DNA of 64,000 bases. It comes from Parazoarcus communis (GTDB lineage Bacteria > Pseudomonadota > Gammaproteobacteria > Burkholderiales > Rhodocyclaceae). The stretch covers positions 62,001 to 126,000 of the forward strand of contig NZ_CP022187.1 of NCBI RefSeq assembly GCF_003111645.1, in the 5' to 3' direction. Positions 56,597 through 64,000 of this stretch are shown one piece after another. Made by a program: the position numbers and the translations under genes. The notes below the pieces were generated by a model that did not search any database, had not been told where the DNA came from, and worked only from the letters and a program-made list of their open reading frames with translations. The stretch's first letter is position 1. Each line of letters begins with the position of its first letter.

Positions 56597-56902
56597 ATGC
56601 GCGCATTGATGTGGTTACTCCGCCTCGTTTTGTTTTTTCTCCTTTTCGGCTTCGCGGTCAAGAATGACCAGCTGGCGAGCCTGAGATTCTTCTTCGGCAG
56701 TGAGTGGCAGTTGCCCATTGTCTTCATCATCCTGATTGCATTTGCGGCCGGCTCCCTGCTGGGTGTGACGGCAACTTTCGGTTCCCTGTTGCGGCAGAAG
56801 CGTGAGATCTCACGCTTGCGCAAGCAGATTGACCGGGCAAAACGCGAGCGTGCAGAGTCGCCCGTTCCCGTCGCCGAAGCCCAGGCTCCCGAGACACTCT
56901 GA
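56597..56902 (+). CDS. lapA: LapA family membrane protein
   Basis: This 101-residue inner-membrane protein of the LapA (DUF1049) family has two hydrophobic helices (WLLRLVLFFLLFGFAVKN and the segment VFIILIAFAAGSLLGV) and a C-terminal coiled coil (LRQKREISRLRKQIDRAKRE). LapA works with LapB in control of lipopolysaccharide synthesis. ATG 56597 was chosen over a GTG seven codons earlier; the ribosome-binding site is weak. lapB starts 5 nt later. Confidence 0.9.
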   Translation: MRALMWLLRLVLFFLLFGFAVKNDQLASLRFFFGSEWQLPIVFIILIAFAAGSLLGVTATFGSLLRQKREISRLRKQIDRAKRERAESPVPVAEAQAPETL

Positions 56903-56907
56903 CATCT

Positions 56908-58083
56908 ATGGAAATCGAATTCTGGTGGCTGCTTGCGCTGCCACTGTTTTTTGCCTTGGGCTGGCTGGCGGCACGCATTGACATCCGGCAGGTCGTCCAC
57001 GAGTCCAGAGCCTTGCCCCGCTCCTATCTGAGCGGGTTGAATTTTCTTCTCAATGAACAGCCCGACAAAGCCATTGATGCCTTTGTCGAGGCGGTGCGCA
57101 TCGATCCGCAGACCATCGAGCTGCATTTCGCGCTTGGCAGTCTGTTTCGTCGTCGTGGCGAGACCGATCGTGCGATTCGCATGCACCAGCTCCTCGTTGA
57201 TCGGGAAGATCTGTCCGAAGAACAGCGCCTGCAGGCGCTCGGCGAGCTCGGACAGGATTTTCTCAAGGCCGGTCTGCTCGATCGGGCCGAAGCCGTGTTC
57301 ATGAGACTGCGTGGCACGCGCGCCGACGATGTCGCGCTGCGTTATCTGCTCGAGATCTATCAGCAGGAAAAGGACTGGGCCAAGGCGATCGAGATTGCGG
57401 GCTTCCTGACCGATCACGACAGCCTGCACTGGCGCACGGACGTAGCCAACTTCCATTGCGAACTCGCGACCCAGGCGCTGGCCAGTTCCCGCTTCGACGA
57501 GGTTCGTCGGCATGTGGAAGAGGCGCTGGCGATCAACCGCCGCTGCGTGCGTGCGAGTCTGATTCAGGGCGACCTTCTGCTTGCCGAAGGGCGTGACGAG
57601 GATGCGCTCGAGGCATGGAAGCGGATCGAGAGTCAGGATCCGGTCTATCTTGCGTTGGCGGCGCAACGGGTCATGGATGTCTATGGACGGCTGGGTCGGA
57701 TCGAACAAGGTCACCAGTTGTTGCGTTCCTGGCTTGAGCGCCACCCCTCGCTCGATCTGCTCGATGAGCTCTTCCACTGGGAAATCGACAAGCTTGGCGC
57801 CAAGGCGGCCTATGATCTGGTGCGCGAGGAGCTGCGTCGCAATCCGACCCTGCTGGGGCTGGACAAGCTGCTTGAGGCTGCCTTGCTGACGGCGCCGAGC
57901 GAGTTGCGGGGCGACATCGACATGATCAAGCAGCTGATCCACGGTCATACCCGCAAGGTTGCTCGCTACCGTTGCGACGCCTGCGGGTTCAAGGCGAGAC
58001 AGTTTCACTGGCGGTGTCCGGCCTGTGGCGGCTGGGAGACGTATCCGCCGCGCAGGACCGAGGAATTCGATCTTACGCCGTGA
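56908..58083 (+). CDS. lapB: LPS assembly regulator LapB (YciM), TPR protein
   Basis: LapB is an inner-membrane-anchored adaptor that promotes FtsH proteolysis of LpxC and so tunes lipopolysaccharide synthesis. The 391-residue protein has an N-terminal membrane helix (EFWWLLALPLFFALGWLAAR). Multiple TPR helices (for example NEQPDKAIDAFVEAVRIDPQ) run from about 45 to 330. A C-terminal rubredoxin-type metal site has C356, C359, C370 and C373. lapA lies immediately upstream, and lpxH elsewhere in the window acts in the same pathway. Confidence 0.95.
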   Translation: MEIEFWWLLALPLFFALGWLAARIDIRQVVHESRALPRSYLSGLNFLLNEQPDKAIDAFVEAVRIDPQTIELHFALGSLFRRRGETDRAIRMHQLLVDREDLSEEQRLQALGELGQDFLKAGLLDRAEAVFMRLRGTRADDVALRYLLEIYQQEKDWAKAIEIAGFLTDHDSLHWRTDVANFHCELATQALASSRFDEVRRHVEEALAINRRCVRASLIQGDLLLAEGRDEDALEAWKRIESQDPVYLALAAQRVMDVYGRLGRIEQGHQLLRSWLERHPSLDLLDELFHWEIDKLGAKAAYDLVREELRRNPTLLGLDKLLEAALLTAPSELRGDIDMIKQLIHGHTRKVARYRCDACGFKARQFHWRCPACGGWETYPPRRTEEFDLTP

Positions 58084-58116
58084 GCCTCCGGTTCCGGCAT
58101 TGATGAGGGAAGTCGC

Positions 58117-59439
58117 ATGAAGGTTACGGTTGTCGGTACGGGGTATGTGGGGCTCGTCAGCGGTGCGTGCCTTGCGGATGTCGGCAATGACGTGCTCTGC
58201 CTCGATGTGGATCCGAACAAGATCCGCATCCTCGAGGAGGGTGGGATTCCGATTCATGAGCCGGGGCTGCTCGATGTGGTTCGACGCAACGTCGAAGCCG
58301 GGCGTCTTTCGTTTACGACTGACGTCGAAAAGGCTGCGCGTTTCGGGACCATACAGTTCATCGCCGTCGGTACGCCGCCCGATGAGGACGGCTCGGCCGA
58401 TCTGCAGTACGTGCTCGCGGCGGCGCGCAACATCGGGCGCTACATGGATGATTACCGGGTGGTGGTCGACAAGTCCACGGTGCCTGTCGGTACCGGTGAC
58501 AAGGTGCGTGCCGCCATTACCGAAGAGCTTGGCAAGCGTAAGGCCGCGATTGAGTTCTCGGTGGTGTCGAACCCCGAGTTCCTGAAGGAAGGTGCGGCAG
58601 TCGACGACTTCATGCGCCCCGACCGCATCATTGTTGGCGCTGACGATGAGCGTGCCATCGACTTGATGCGTCAGCTCTACGGTCCCTTCCAGCGCAACCA
58701 TGAAAAGCTGCTGGCAATGGATGTAAAGAGTGCCGAGCTCACCAAGTACGCGGCGAACGCGATGCTGGCGACCCGTATCAGCTTCATGAACGAGCTGGCC
58801 AATCTGGCCGAGACCCTGGGCGCTGACATCGAACTCGTGCGTCAGGGCATCGGTTCCGATCCGCGTATCGGCTGGCATTTTCTCTATGCAGGTTGCGGCT
58901 ACGGCGGTTCCTGCTTCCCGAAGGACGTGAAGGCGCTGGTGCGTACCGGGCGCGAGAGCGGGCACGACCTGCTGCTGCTCAACGCGGTCGAAGCGGCCAA
59001 CGATGCACAGAAGATGCTGCTTGTGCGCAAGATCGTGGCGCGTTTCGGAGAAGACCTCAGCGGGCTGCATTTCGGCCTGTGGGGACTCGCGTTCAAGCCC
59101 AATACCGACGACATGCGCGACGCCCCCAGCCGGGTCATCATCCGCGAACTGTTCGAGCGTGGCGCCACCGTGACGGCCTACGATCCGGTGGCAATGGACG
59201 AGGCAAAGCGGATCTTCGGCGACGAACCGCGCCTGCGCTATGCCCAGCGCCCGATGGCCGCAGTGGAGGGGGCGGATGCGCTGGTGATCGTGACGGAATG
59301 GAAGGAGTTCCGCAGTCCCGATTTCGATGCAATCTGCCAGACACTGAAGAGCGCGGTCATCTTTGATGGGCGCAACATGTACGATCCCGCCGTGATGCGC
59401 AGAATCGGCATCGAATACCACGGTATCGGTCGCCGCTGA
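58117..59439 (+). CDS. ugd: UDP-glucose 6-dehydrogenase
   Basis: Ugd oxidises UDP-glucose twice to UDP-glucuronate for polysaccharide or lipid A modification. The 440-residue protein starts [20 protein letters not shown] with the NAD-binding loop, has [13 protein letters not shown], the catalytic Cys266 in [16 protein letters not shown], and the C-terminal UDP-binding domain with [16 protein letters not shown]. The acceptor pathway is not visible in the window. Confidence 0.96.
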   Translation: MKVTVVGTGYVGLVSGACLADVGNDVLCLDVDPNKIRILEEGGIPIHEPGLLDVVRRNVEAGRLSFTTDVEKAARFGTIQFIAVGTPPDEDGSADLQYVLAAARNIGRYMDDYRVVVDKSTVPVGTGDKVRAAITEELGKRKAAIEFSVVSNPEFLKEGAAVDDFMRPDRIIVGADDERAIDLMRQLYGPFQRNHEKLLAMDVKSAELTKYAANAMLATRISFMNELANLAETLGADIELVRQGIGSDPRIGWHFLYAGCGYGGSCFPKDVKALVRTGRESGHDLLLLNAVEAANDAQKMLLVRKIVARFGEDLSGLHFGLWGLAFKPNTDDMRDAPSRVIIRELFERGATVTAYDPVAMDEAKRIFGDEPRLRYAQRPMAAVEGADALVIVTEWKEFRSPDFDAICQTLKSAVIFDGRNMYDPAVMRRIGIEYHGIGRR

Positions 59440-59478
59440 GCTCAGGCGCTGGCCTTGCAGGTCTGAAAGGGTAATCAA

Positions 59479-60369
59479 ATGGAATTCAAGACGCTCGAGG
59501 ATTACGTTGGGCAGACGCCGCTGGTTCGACTCAAGCGAATCGAGGCGGGGCGCAACAATTTGATCCTGGCCAAGCTCGAGGGCAACAACCCGGCGGGATC
59601 GGTAAAGGACCGGCCGGCGCTGTCGATGGTGATGCATGCCGAGGCGCGGGGGGCGATTCATCCCGGTGACTGCCTGATCGAGGCCACCAGCGGGAATACC
59701 GGCATCGCACTGGCGATGGTTGCGGCGATGCGGGGCTATCGCATGATTCTGGTCATGCCGGAGAACCAGAGCGTCGAGCGACGACAGACCATGCGGGCAT
59801 TTGGCGCCGAACTGGTGCTCACCCCCAAGGAAGGCGGCATGGAAATGGCGCGCGACGTTGCGGTGAAAATGCGCGACGAGGGGCAGGGCGTCATTCTCGA
59901 TCAGTTCGCGAATCCGGATAACCCCCTGGCACACTACGAGGGCACCGGCCCCGAGATCTGGGAGCAGACCGGCGGGCGCATCACGCACTTCGTCAGTTCG
60001 ATGGGGACGACCGGCACCATCATGGGAACCTCGCGTTTCCTGAAGGAACAGAATCCGGCCATCCAGATCGTGGGTTGCCAGCCGGAAGAGGGGTCGCAGA
60101 TCCCCGGTATCCGGAAGTGGCCGGAAGCCTACCTGCCGAGCATCTACGAGAAGCCGAGGGTCGACCGGCTCGAGTACGTTGGGCAGGCCGACGCCGAGGA
60201 GATGACCCGCCGACTGGCGCGGGAAGAAGGCATCTTCGCAGGCATCTCGTCCGGCGGCTCCCTGCATGTGGCGCTGCGCCTCGCTCAGGAAGTCGAGAAT
60301 GCGGTCATCGTGAGCATCGTTTGCGACCGGGGTGATCGTTATCTGTCGACGGGCGTTTTCCCGGGCTGA
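59479..60369 (+). CDS. cysM: Cysteine synthase B (O-acetylserine sulfhydrylase B)
   Basis: CysM forms cysteine from O-acetylserine and sulfide or thiosulfate. The 296-residue PLP enzyme has the lysine K43 in NNPAGSVKDRPALSM, the substrate loop EATSGNTGIALAMVAAMRGY, and the phosphate-binding SMGTTGTIMGTSRFL. The NPAGSVKDRPA form and the length favour CysM over CysK. Its last 38 nt overlap the apparent GTG start of the next gene in another frame. Confidence 0.95.
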   Translation: MEFKTLEDYVGQTPLVRLKRIEAGRNNLILAKLEGNNPAGSVKDRPALSMVMHAEARGAIHPGDCLIEATSGNTGIALAMVAAMRGYRMILVMPENQSVERRQTMRAFGAELVLTPKEGGMEMARDVAVKMRDEGQGVILDQFANPDNPLAHYEGTGPEIWEQTGGRITHFVSSMGTTGTIMGTSRFLKEQNPAIQIVGCQPEEGSQIPGIRKWPEAYLPSIYEKPRVDRLEYVGQADAEEMTRRLAREEGIFAGISSGGSLHVALRLAQEVENAVIVSIVCDRGDRYLSTGVFPG

Positions 60370-62365
60370 GCGTCCGCTCTGGTGCCATGCATGGCGATGG
60401 CTGTGCGTGGCGCTGCTGTCCCTGCCCTTGACGGCGGCTGCGCTCGGCACCCTTGTCCTCGCGGTCGATCGCGTCGAGCATCCAGCCTTTGCCCTGCAGG
60501 GGCTTCAGTTCAGTTTTCCCGCCGGCGGGCGCGCGAGCCTGAGTATCGGGCACTTGCGTGTGGCCGATCGGCACTGGCGCAATGTGCGGCTCGATTGCGC
60601 GCGCGGCAGTCTCGACGGCGCAGTCGTGCGCTGCGAAGACGGCGTGTTCCGTCTCCCCGGGTTCCCGCACCCACTTCAGGTCTCGTTCCGGTTCGATCTC
60701 TCCGCCCGCACGGGCACGCTCGGTCTCGGCACCCCGGACGGTGCGCGGTTGAATGCGCACCTGCTCGGCGATGGCAGTGTGCGGGCGAAGCTGCTTGGGC
60801 TGGATCTCACGGCGCTGCCTGCGTGGCTGCCGCTGCTCAAGGCGTGGTCTCCGGCGGGACGATTCGATGGTGAGCTCGAGTGGCATCCGACCCGCATGTT
60901 CGAGCTCACGGGGCGTCTGGCGGGTGGCGCTTTCGGATCTGCAGATGGTCTTCGCGCCGCGGAGAAGCTTGCGCTCGATGTGCGTGTCGATGCGGCGCTG
61001 AAGTCAGGCGGCTGGGAGTGGGAGGCTGAACTGGGCTGGGGGGAGGGCGCGGCCTACCTGCACCCCGTTTTCATCGAGGCCGGCCCGTCGCTGCGCGCTC
61101 ACGGGCAGTTGCGACAGGGCGTGCTCGAGGTCCGCGAGGCGTCGGTGGCGCTCGCGGGTGTCGAACAGCTCGCGGCTTCTGCGTTGCTCGATCTGCGCAC
61201 GGGGCAGTTGGACCGCCTCGCGATCTCGCTTGCCGGTGCCGATCTGGCGCTTGTCGGGCCGCGCTGGCTGGCGCCCCTGGTGGCGCCTGCAGCAGGGGCG
61301 CGTTTGCGTTTTGCAGGGCGGGTCAGTGGTGCGCTGGAGTTCGAGCGCGGTCAGCTGCGCTCGCTCGATGCGGTCTTCGATGAGGCCGGCTTCAGCCTTG
61401 CTGGCGGCGACGGTGGTCCGGGGCTGGCCTTCGGGCCGCTGAGCGGCCATGTGCCATGGCGGCATGGCCTGCCGACCCGCGGCACGCTGCAGGTGGGCGG
61501 GGGGCGCTGGCAGAAGCTCGCGCTGGGCGCTTTCGATCTGGGTGTCAGCATCGACGATCGCACGCTGCGTGTCGACCGGCTCCGCATTCCGTTGCTCGAC
61601 GGCGGCCTCGTCTTCGACGGCATGGTCCTGCATGCCGGCGATGCAGGCTGGACGGGCGAGGGCAGTCTGGTCATCGAGCCGGTGTCGATGCGCCTGCTCA
61701 CCGATGCGCTGGGGCTGCCATCGATGTCCGGCGTGCTGTCGGGCTCGATACCGGGCTTGCGTGCCTCGCCGGCTGAGGTCGTGCTCGACGGGACCACCGT
61801 GGTATCCGTCTTCGATGGCTATCTGCGGGCGACCGGGCTCAGGGTGCTCGAACCCTTTGGTGTGGGCTCGCACCTCACCGGCGACATCGAGGCGCGTCAC
61901 CTTGATCTTGCGCAGCTGACCGAAACCTTCAGCTTCGGCAGCATTACCGGCTTTGTGGACGCCGACGTTCGCGGGCTGGAGCTGGTGCGCTGGCGTCCGG
62001 TCGGGTTCGATGCCAGGGTGAGCAGCAGCGCCGGGCGGTATCCGCGGCGTATCAGTCAGCGTGCGGTACAGAACATCAGCGCGCTGGGCGGTCCGGGGGC
62101 GATGGCAGCGATTCAGCGCAGTCTGCTCGGCTTCTTCGATACCTTTGGCTACAGTGAGATCGGGCTTGGCTGTGTCCTGAAAGCGGGAGTGTGCGAGATG
62201 AGCGGCATTGGTGACGGCGCGGAGGCGGAGCGCTTCGTGATCGTCAGCGGTGGTGGAATCCCGGCTCTGGATGTCATCGGCTACAATCGACGCGTGGATT
62301 GGCGCGAACTTGTCGAGCGCCTTCAGCGCGTCATCGAAGGCAATGCTGCCGCCGAAGTGCGCTGA
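60332..62365 (+). CDS. ydbH: YdbH-family AsmA-like intermembrane protein
   Basis: This 677-residue protein has one N-terminal membrane anchor (about residues 24-45) followed by a long periplasmic beta-rich body, with alternating hydrophobic strands such as GLVFDGMVLHAGDAGWTGEG. Its C-terminal block contains ALGGPGAMAAIQRSLLGFF and YSEIGLGCVLKAGVCEM, matching the YdbH/dicarboxylate-transport-domain family of AsmA-like proteins thought to move phospholipids between membranes. The ynbE and ydbL genes follow directly, which strongly supports the call. The GTG at 60332 is the earliest start and preserves the anchor; it overlaps cysM by 38 nt and has no clear ribosome-binding site. Confidence 0.87.
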   Translation: MIVICRRAFSRAERPLWCHAWRWLCVALLSLPLTAAALGTLVLAVDRVEHPAFALQGLQFSFPAGGRASLSIGHLRVADRHWRNVRLDCARGSLDGAVVRCEDGVFRLPGFPHPLQVSFRFDLSARTGTLGLGTPDGARLNAHLLGDGSVRAKLLGLDLTALPAWLPLLKAWSPAGRFDGELEWHPTRMFELTGRLAGGAFGSADGLRAAEKLALDVRVDAALKSGGWEWEAELGWGEGAAYLHPVFIEAGPSLRAHGQLRQGVLEVREASVALAGVEQLAASALLDLRTGQLDRLAISLAGADLALVGPRWLAPLVAPAAGARLRFAGRVSGALEFERGQLRSLDAVFDEAGFSLAGGDGGPGLAFGPLSGHVPWRHGLPTRGTLQVGGGRWQKLALGAFDLGVSIDDRTLRVDRLRIPLLDGGLVFDGMVLHAGDAGWTGEGSLVIEPVSMRLLTDALGLPSMSGVLSGSIPGLRASPAEVVLDGTTVVSVFDGYLRATGLRVLEPFGVGSHLTGDIEARHLDLAQLTETFSFGSITGFVDADVRGLELVRWRPVGFDARVSSSAGRYPRRISQRAVQNISALGGPGAMAAIQRSLLGFFDTFGYSEIGLGCVLKAGVCEMSGIGDGAEAERFVIVSGGGIPALDVIGYNRRVDWRELVERLQRVIEGNAAAEVR

Positions 62366-62404
62366 ACCGGGCGGTGCGAAGTGCCGCGTAACGAAGGAGG
62401 TGAC

Positions 62405-62596
62405 ATGTCGCCGAGCTTGCGAAAGTTGTTGTTGGGCGCCCTGGTTCTGACCAGCAGCGCCTGTGTCACGATCAATATCTATTTTCCGGCCGCTGCGGCA
62501 GAGAAGGCGGCAGACCGGATCATCGACGAAGTGTGGCAGCTGCGTGAAGGCGCTGCTGAGCCCGCCCAGCCGCCTGCGGAGGAAAAGAAACCATGA
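62405..62596 (+). CDS. ynbE: YnbE-family outer-membrane lipoprotein
   Basis: This 63-residue lipoprotein has a signal peptide ending in a lipobox (SSAC), then VTINIYFPAAAAEKAADRII, the family signature. In E. coli the small lipoprotein YnbE partners YdbH to complete a bridge between the membranes. ATG 62405 is set by a near-perfect ribosome-binding site AAGGAGGTGA (62394-62403), the strongest in this region. The stop overlaps ydbL by 4 nt. Confidence 0.9.
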   Translation: MSPSLRKLLLGALVLTSSACVTINIYFPAAAAEKAADRIIDEVWQLREGAAEPAQPPAEEKKP

Positions 62597-63003
62597 AACT
62601 CGCACCCCTGATCTGTGCGGTGCTTCTGAGCGCTTCGCTCTCGGTCGCCGCGCAGGGCAATCTTGAGATCGACTCTCCGGCAATCGGCGCGCTCAAGCAG
62701 TCGATGCAGCAACGCCATTCGCAACTCGCGCCGCTGTACCAGTCGGGAGCGGTGGGTCTGGCAGCCGATGGTACGGTTGCGCTGCGCAGTGCAGGCAATG
62801 TGCCGCTGGCGCAGCGTGGCCAGGTCAATGCCCTGATTGCAGCCGAGAATGCCGACCGCCGTGCGCTCTATCGCGAAATCGCACGCGCCAACGGGCATCC
62901 CGAGTGGGAGTCGGATGTGCGCAACACCTTTGCCCAGCGCTGGGTGCAGCGCGCACAGCCGGGCTGGTGGGTGCAGCAGGGTGGAGGCTGGGTTCAGAAG
63001 TGA
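62593..63003 (+). CDS. ydbL: YdbL-family periplasmic protein (DUF1318)
   Basis: This 136-residue exported protein has a signal peptide (KLAPLICAVLLSASLSVAAQ) and the DUF1318 core: IGALKQSMQQRHSQLAPLY, then QVNALIAAENADRRALYREI and a tryptophan-rich end. YdbL is reported to modulate the YdbH-YnbE bridge in E. coli. ATGA overlap with ynbE and a one-base overlap with the next gene indicate a coupled operon. Confidence 0.9.
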   Translation: MKLAPLICAVLLSASLSVAAQGNLEIDSPAIGALKQSMQQRHSQLAPLYQSGAVGLAADGTVALRSAGNVPLAQRGQVNALIAAENADRRALYREIARANGHPEWESDVRNTFAQRWVQRAQPGWWVQQGGGWVQK

Positions 63004-63791
63004 TGCCGACCCTGATTTTCGATATCGAAACCATTCCCGATGTGGACGGTATCCGGCGGCTCAACGAGTTGCCGGACGATCTGTCCGATTTCGAAGTGGC
63101 GGAGTTTGCCTTTCAGCAACGACGGGCGAGCCACGGGAACGATTTCCTGCCCCACCATCTGCAACGAGTGGTGACGATTTCGTGCGCCATGCGCGATGCG
63201 AGCCAGTTCCGCGTGTTCTCGCTGTCCGAGCCGGAGTCGAACGAAGGGCAGATCATCCAGCGCTTCTTTGACGGGGTGGAGCGCTTCACTCCGCAGATCG
63301 TGTCCTGGAATGGGGGGGGGTTTGACCTTCCGGTGCTGCACTACCGCGGCATGCTGCATGGCGTGTCCGCGCCACGTTACTGGGATCTCGGTGACGGCGA
63401 CTACGCCGATTCGCGCGATTTCAAGTGGAACAACTACATCAGCCGCTATCACACCCGGCATCTCGACCTGATGGACATGCTGGCAATGTACTCCCCGCGT
63501 GCCAATGCGCCGCTGGACGACCTCGCCAAGCTCATGGGCTATCCCGGCAAGCTCGGCATGGACGGATCGGCCGTATGGAGCGCCTGGCAGGAGGGGCGCA
63601 TTGCTGAAATCCGCGACTACTGCGAGACCGATGTGGTGAATACCTACCTCGTGTACCTGCGCTTTCAGTGCATGCGCGGACATCTGGATGCGGCCGGGCT
63701 GGCAAGCGAACAGGCTGTTGTGCGCGAGGCGCTGGGCCGGATCGGCGCTCCGCACTGGGAGGCGTTTCTGGCCGAATGGACCGAAACTTAA
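63003..63791 (+). CDS. Predicted 3'-5' exonuclease (PolB-like exonuclease fold)
   Basis: This 262-residue protein resembles the stand-alone exonuclease domain related to DNA polymerase B proofreading domains. The Exo I motif FDIETIPD gives metal ligands D7 and E9. SWNGGGFDLPVL is Exo II. RDYCETDVVNTYLVYLRF carries the Exo III Tyr/Asp. The start shares one base with the ydbL stop (TGATG). A run of nine G residues (63312-63320) encodes the Exo II glycines. Whether it acts on DNA or RNA is unknown. Confidence 0.85.
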   Translation: MPTLIFDIETIPDVDGIRRLNELPDDLSDFEVAEFAFQQRRASHGNDFLPHHLQRVVTISCAMRDASQFRVFSLSEPESNEGQIIQRFFDGVERFTPQIVSWNGGGFDLPVLHYRGMLHGVSAPRYWDLGDGDYADSRDFKWNNYISRYHTRHLDLMDMLAMYSPRANAPLDDLAKLMGYPGKLGMDGSAVWSAWQEGRIAEIRDYCETDVVNTYLVYLRFQCMRGHLDAAGLASEQAVVREALGRIGAPHWEAFLAEWTET

Positions 63792-63819
63792 GTTTTTTGA
63801 AGAAAGTTCTAAAAATAGT

Positions 63820-63847
63820 TTGACACCTGCCGTGAAGTGCCTATAAT
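63820..63847 (+). promoter_or_regulatory. Consensus sigma-70 promoter of tRNA-Val
   Basis: TTGACA (63820-63825) and TATAAT (63842-63847) are both exact consensus hexamers, with a 16-nt spacer and an AT-rich upstream stretch (63791-63819) resembling an UP element. It lies 14 nt before tRNA-Val. Confidence 0.93.
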
Positions 63848-63861
63848 TCGCGGCTCTTAGC

Positions 63862-63938
63862 AGGCGCGTAGCTCAGCTGGTTAGAGCACCACCTTGACAT
63901 GGTGGGGGTCGTTGGTTCGAGTCCAATCGCGCCTACCA
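63862..63938 (+). tRNA. tRNA-Val (GAC)
   Basis: This is a 77-nt cloverleaf with encoded CCA. AGGCGCG pairs with CGCGCCT and the anticodon loop TTGACAT gives anticodon GAC. The 62 nt that follow to the window end hold no recognisable feature. Confidence 0.97.
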
Positions 63939-64000
63939 ACACTTGGAGTCGATTTGCCATGTTCCGAACTCATACCAAGGCCGGAAACTGAACAGGTCGG

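Noticed and set aside
56572-60450. Minus-strand open frame of 1292 codons, the longest in the window
   Set aside because: It lies opposite lapA, lapB, ugd and cysM, all with clear motifs. Its translation is low-complexity in the manner of antisense GC-rich frames and shows no domain.
63959-63991. Ten-codon frame with two threonines after tRNA-Val, a possible thr leader
   Set aside because: It is too short, has only two control codons, and the downstream gene is outside the window.

Overview
This 64-kb window looks like chromosomal core DNA of a GC-rich betaproteobacterium. The order of Rhodocyclales (Azoarcus/Thauera/Aromatoleum group) is the best guess, inferred from gene order and protein character rather than any database search. 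The supporting signs are the strings leuCDB-asd-fimV-truA-trpFBA-accD-folC-purF-metZ and gyrA-serC-pheA-hisC-tyrA-aroA/cmk-rpsA-ihfB-lapAB, a FimV-type polar protein, and a metZ-type methionine route. I see no prophage, insertion sequence, integrase, CRISPR array or toxin-antitoxin pair. Genes are tightly packed, with many 1-38 nt overlaps.

Layout. 1-1.7 kb: end of a patatin-like phospholipase gene and a GlcD-type FAD oxidase. 1.77-2.6 kb: a tandemly duplicated Ala-Glu-Asp tRNA cluster, one promoter per copy, closed by a strong terminator. 2.9-10 kb: an FAD oxidoreductase, 3-hydroxyacyl-CoA dehydrogenase (behind a striking dyad operator), the trxA-rho pair on the minus strand, a 7-Fe ferredoxin, a CBS protein and an acyl-CoA ligase. 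9.9-15.4 kb: ilvBN behind a valine-codon leader peptide and attenuator, then aroC, an MFS transporter and an M48 lipoprotein protease. 15.5-23.1 kb: leuCDB-asd-fimV. 23.1-33.3 kb: a near-continuous supra-operon (EcfT-like protein, truA, trpF, trpB, trpA, accD, folC, SPOR protein, cvpA, purF, metZ). 33.5-42.6 kb: mgtE with a duplicated N-domain, MFS transporter, lpxH, two cyclophilins, cysS and an orphan amino-acid-type binding protein. 41.4-45.4 kb: grpE, dnaK and dnaJ on the minus strand, with two near-consensus heat-shock (sigma-32) promoters. 45.6-58.1 kb: gyrA through lapB, including an in-frame aroA-cmk fusion. 58.1-64 kb: ugd, cysM, a ydbH-ynbE-ydbL set, a predicted 3'-5' exonuclease and tRNA-Val behind a consensus promoter.

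How the genes work together. Most of the window is amino-acid biosynthesis: branched-chain (ilvBN, leuCDB), aromatic (aroC, aroA, pheA, tyrA, trpFBA), aspartate family (asd, metZ), serine, histidine and cysteine (serC, hisC, cysM). These are mixed with housekeeping genes for transcription termination (rho), translation (rpsA, cysS, tRNAs), topology (gyrA), protein folding and envelope assembly (lpxH, lapAB, ydbH-ynbE-ydbL). The least ordinary signals are regulatory or architectural: the valine leader, the operator before hbd, the Rho N-terminal extension with a TTG start, a possible short RNA before cysS, the duplicated MgtE domain, and several strong hairpins between genes. I found no convincing wholly new multi-gene system.
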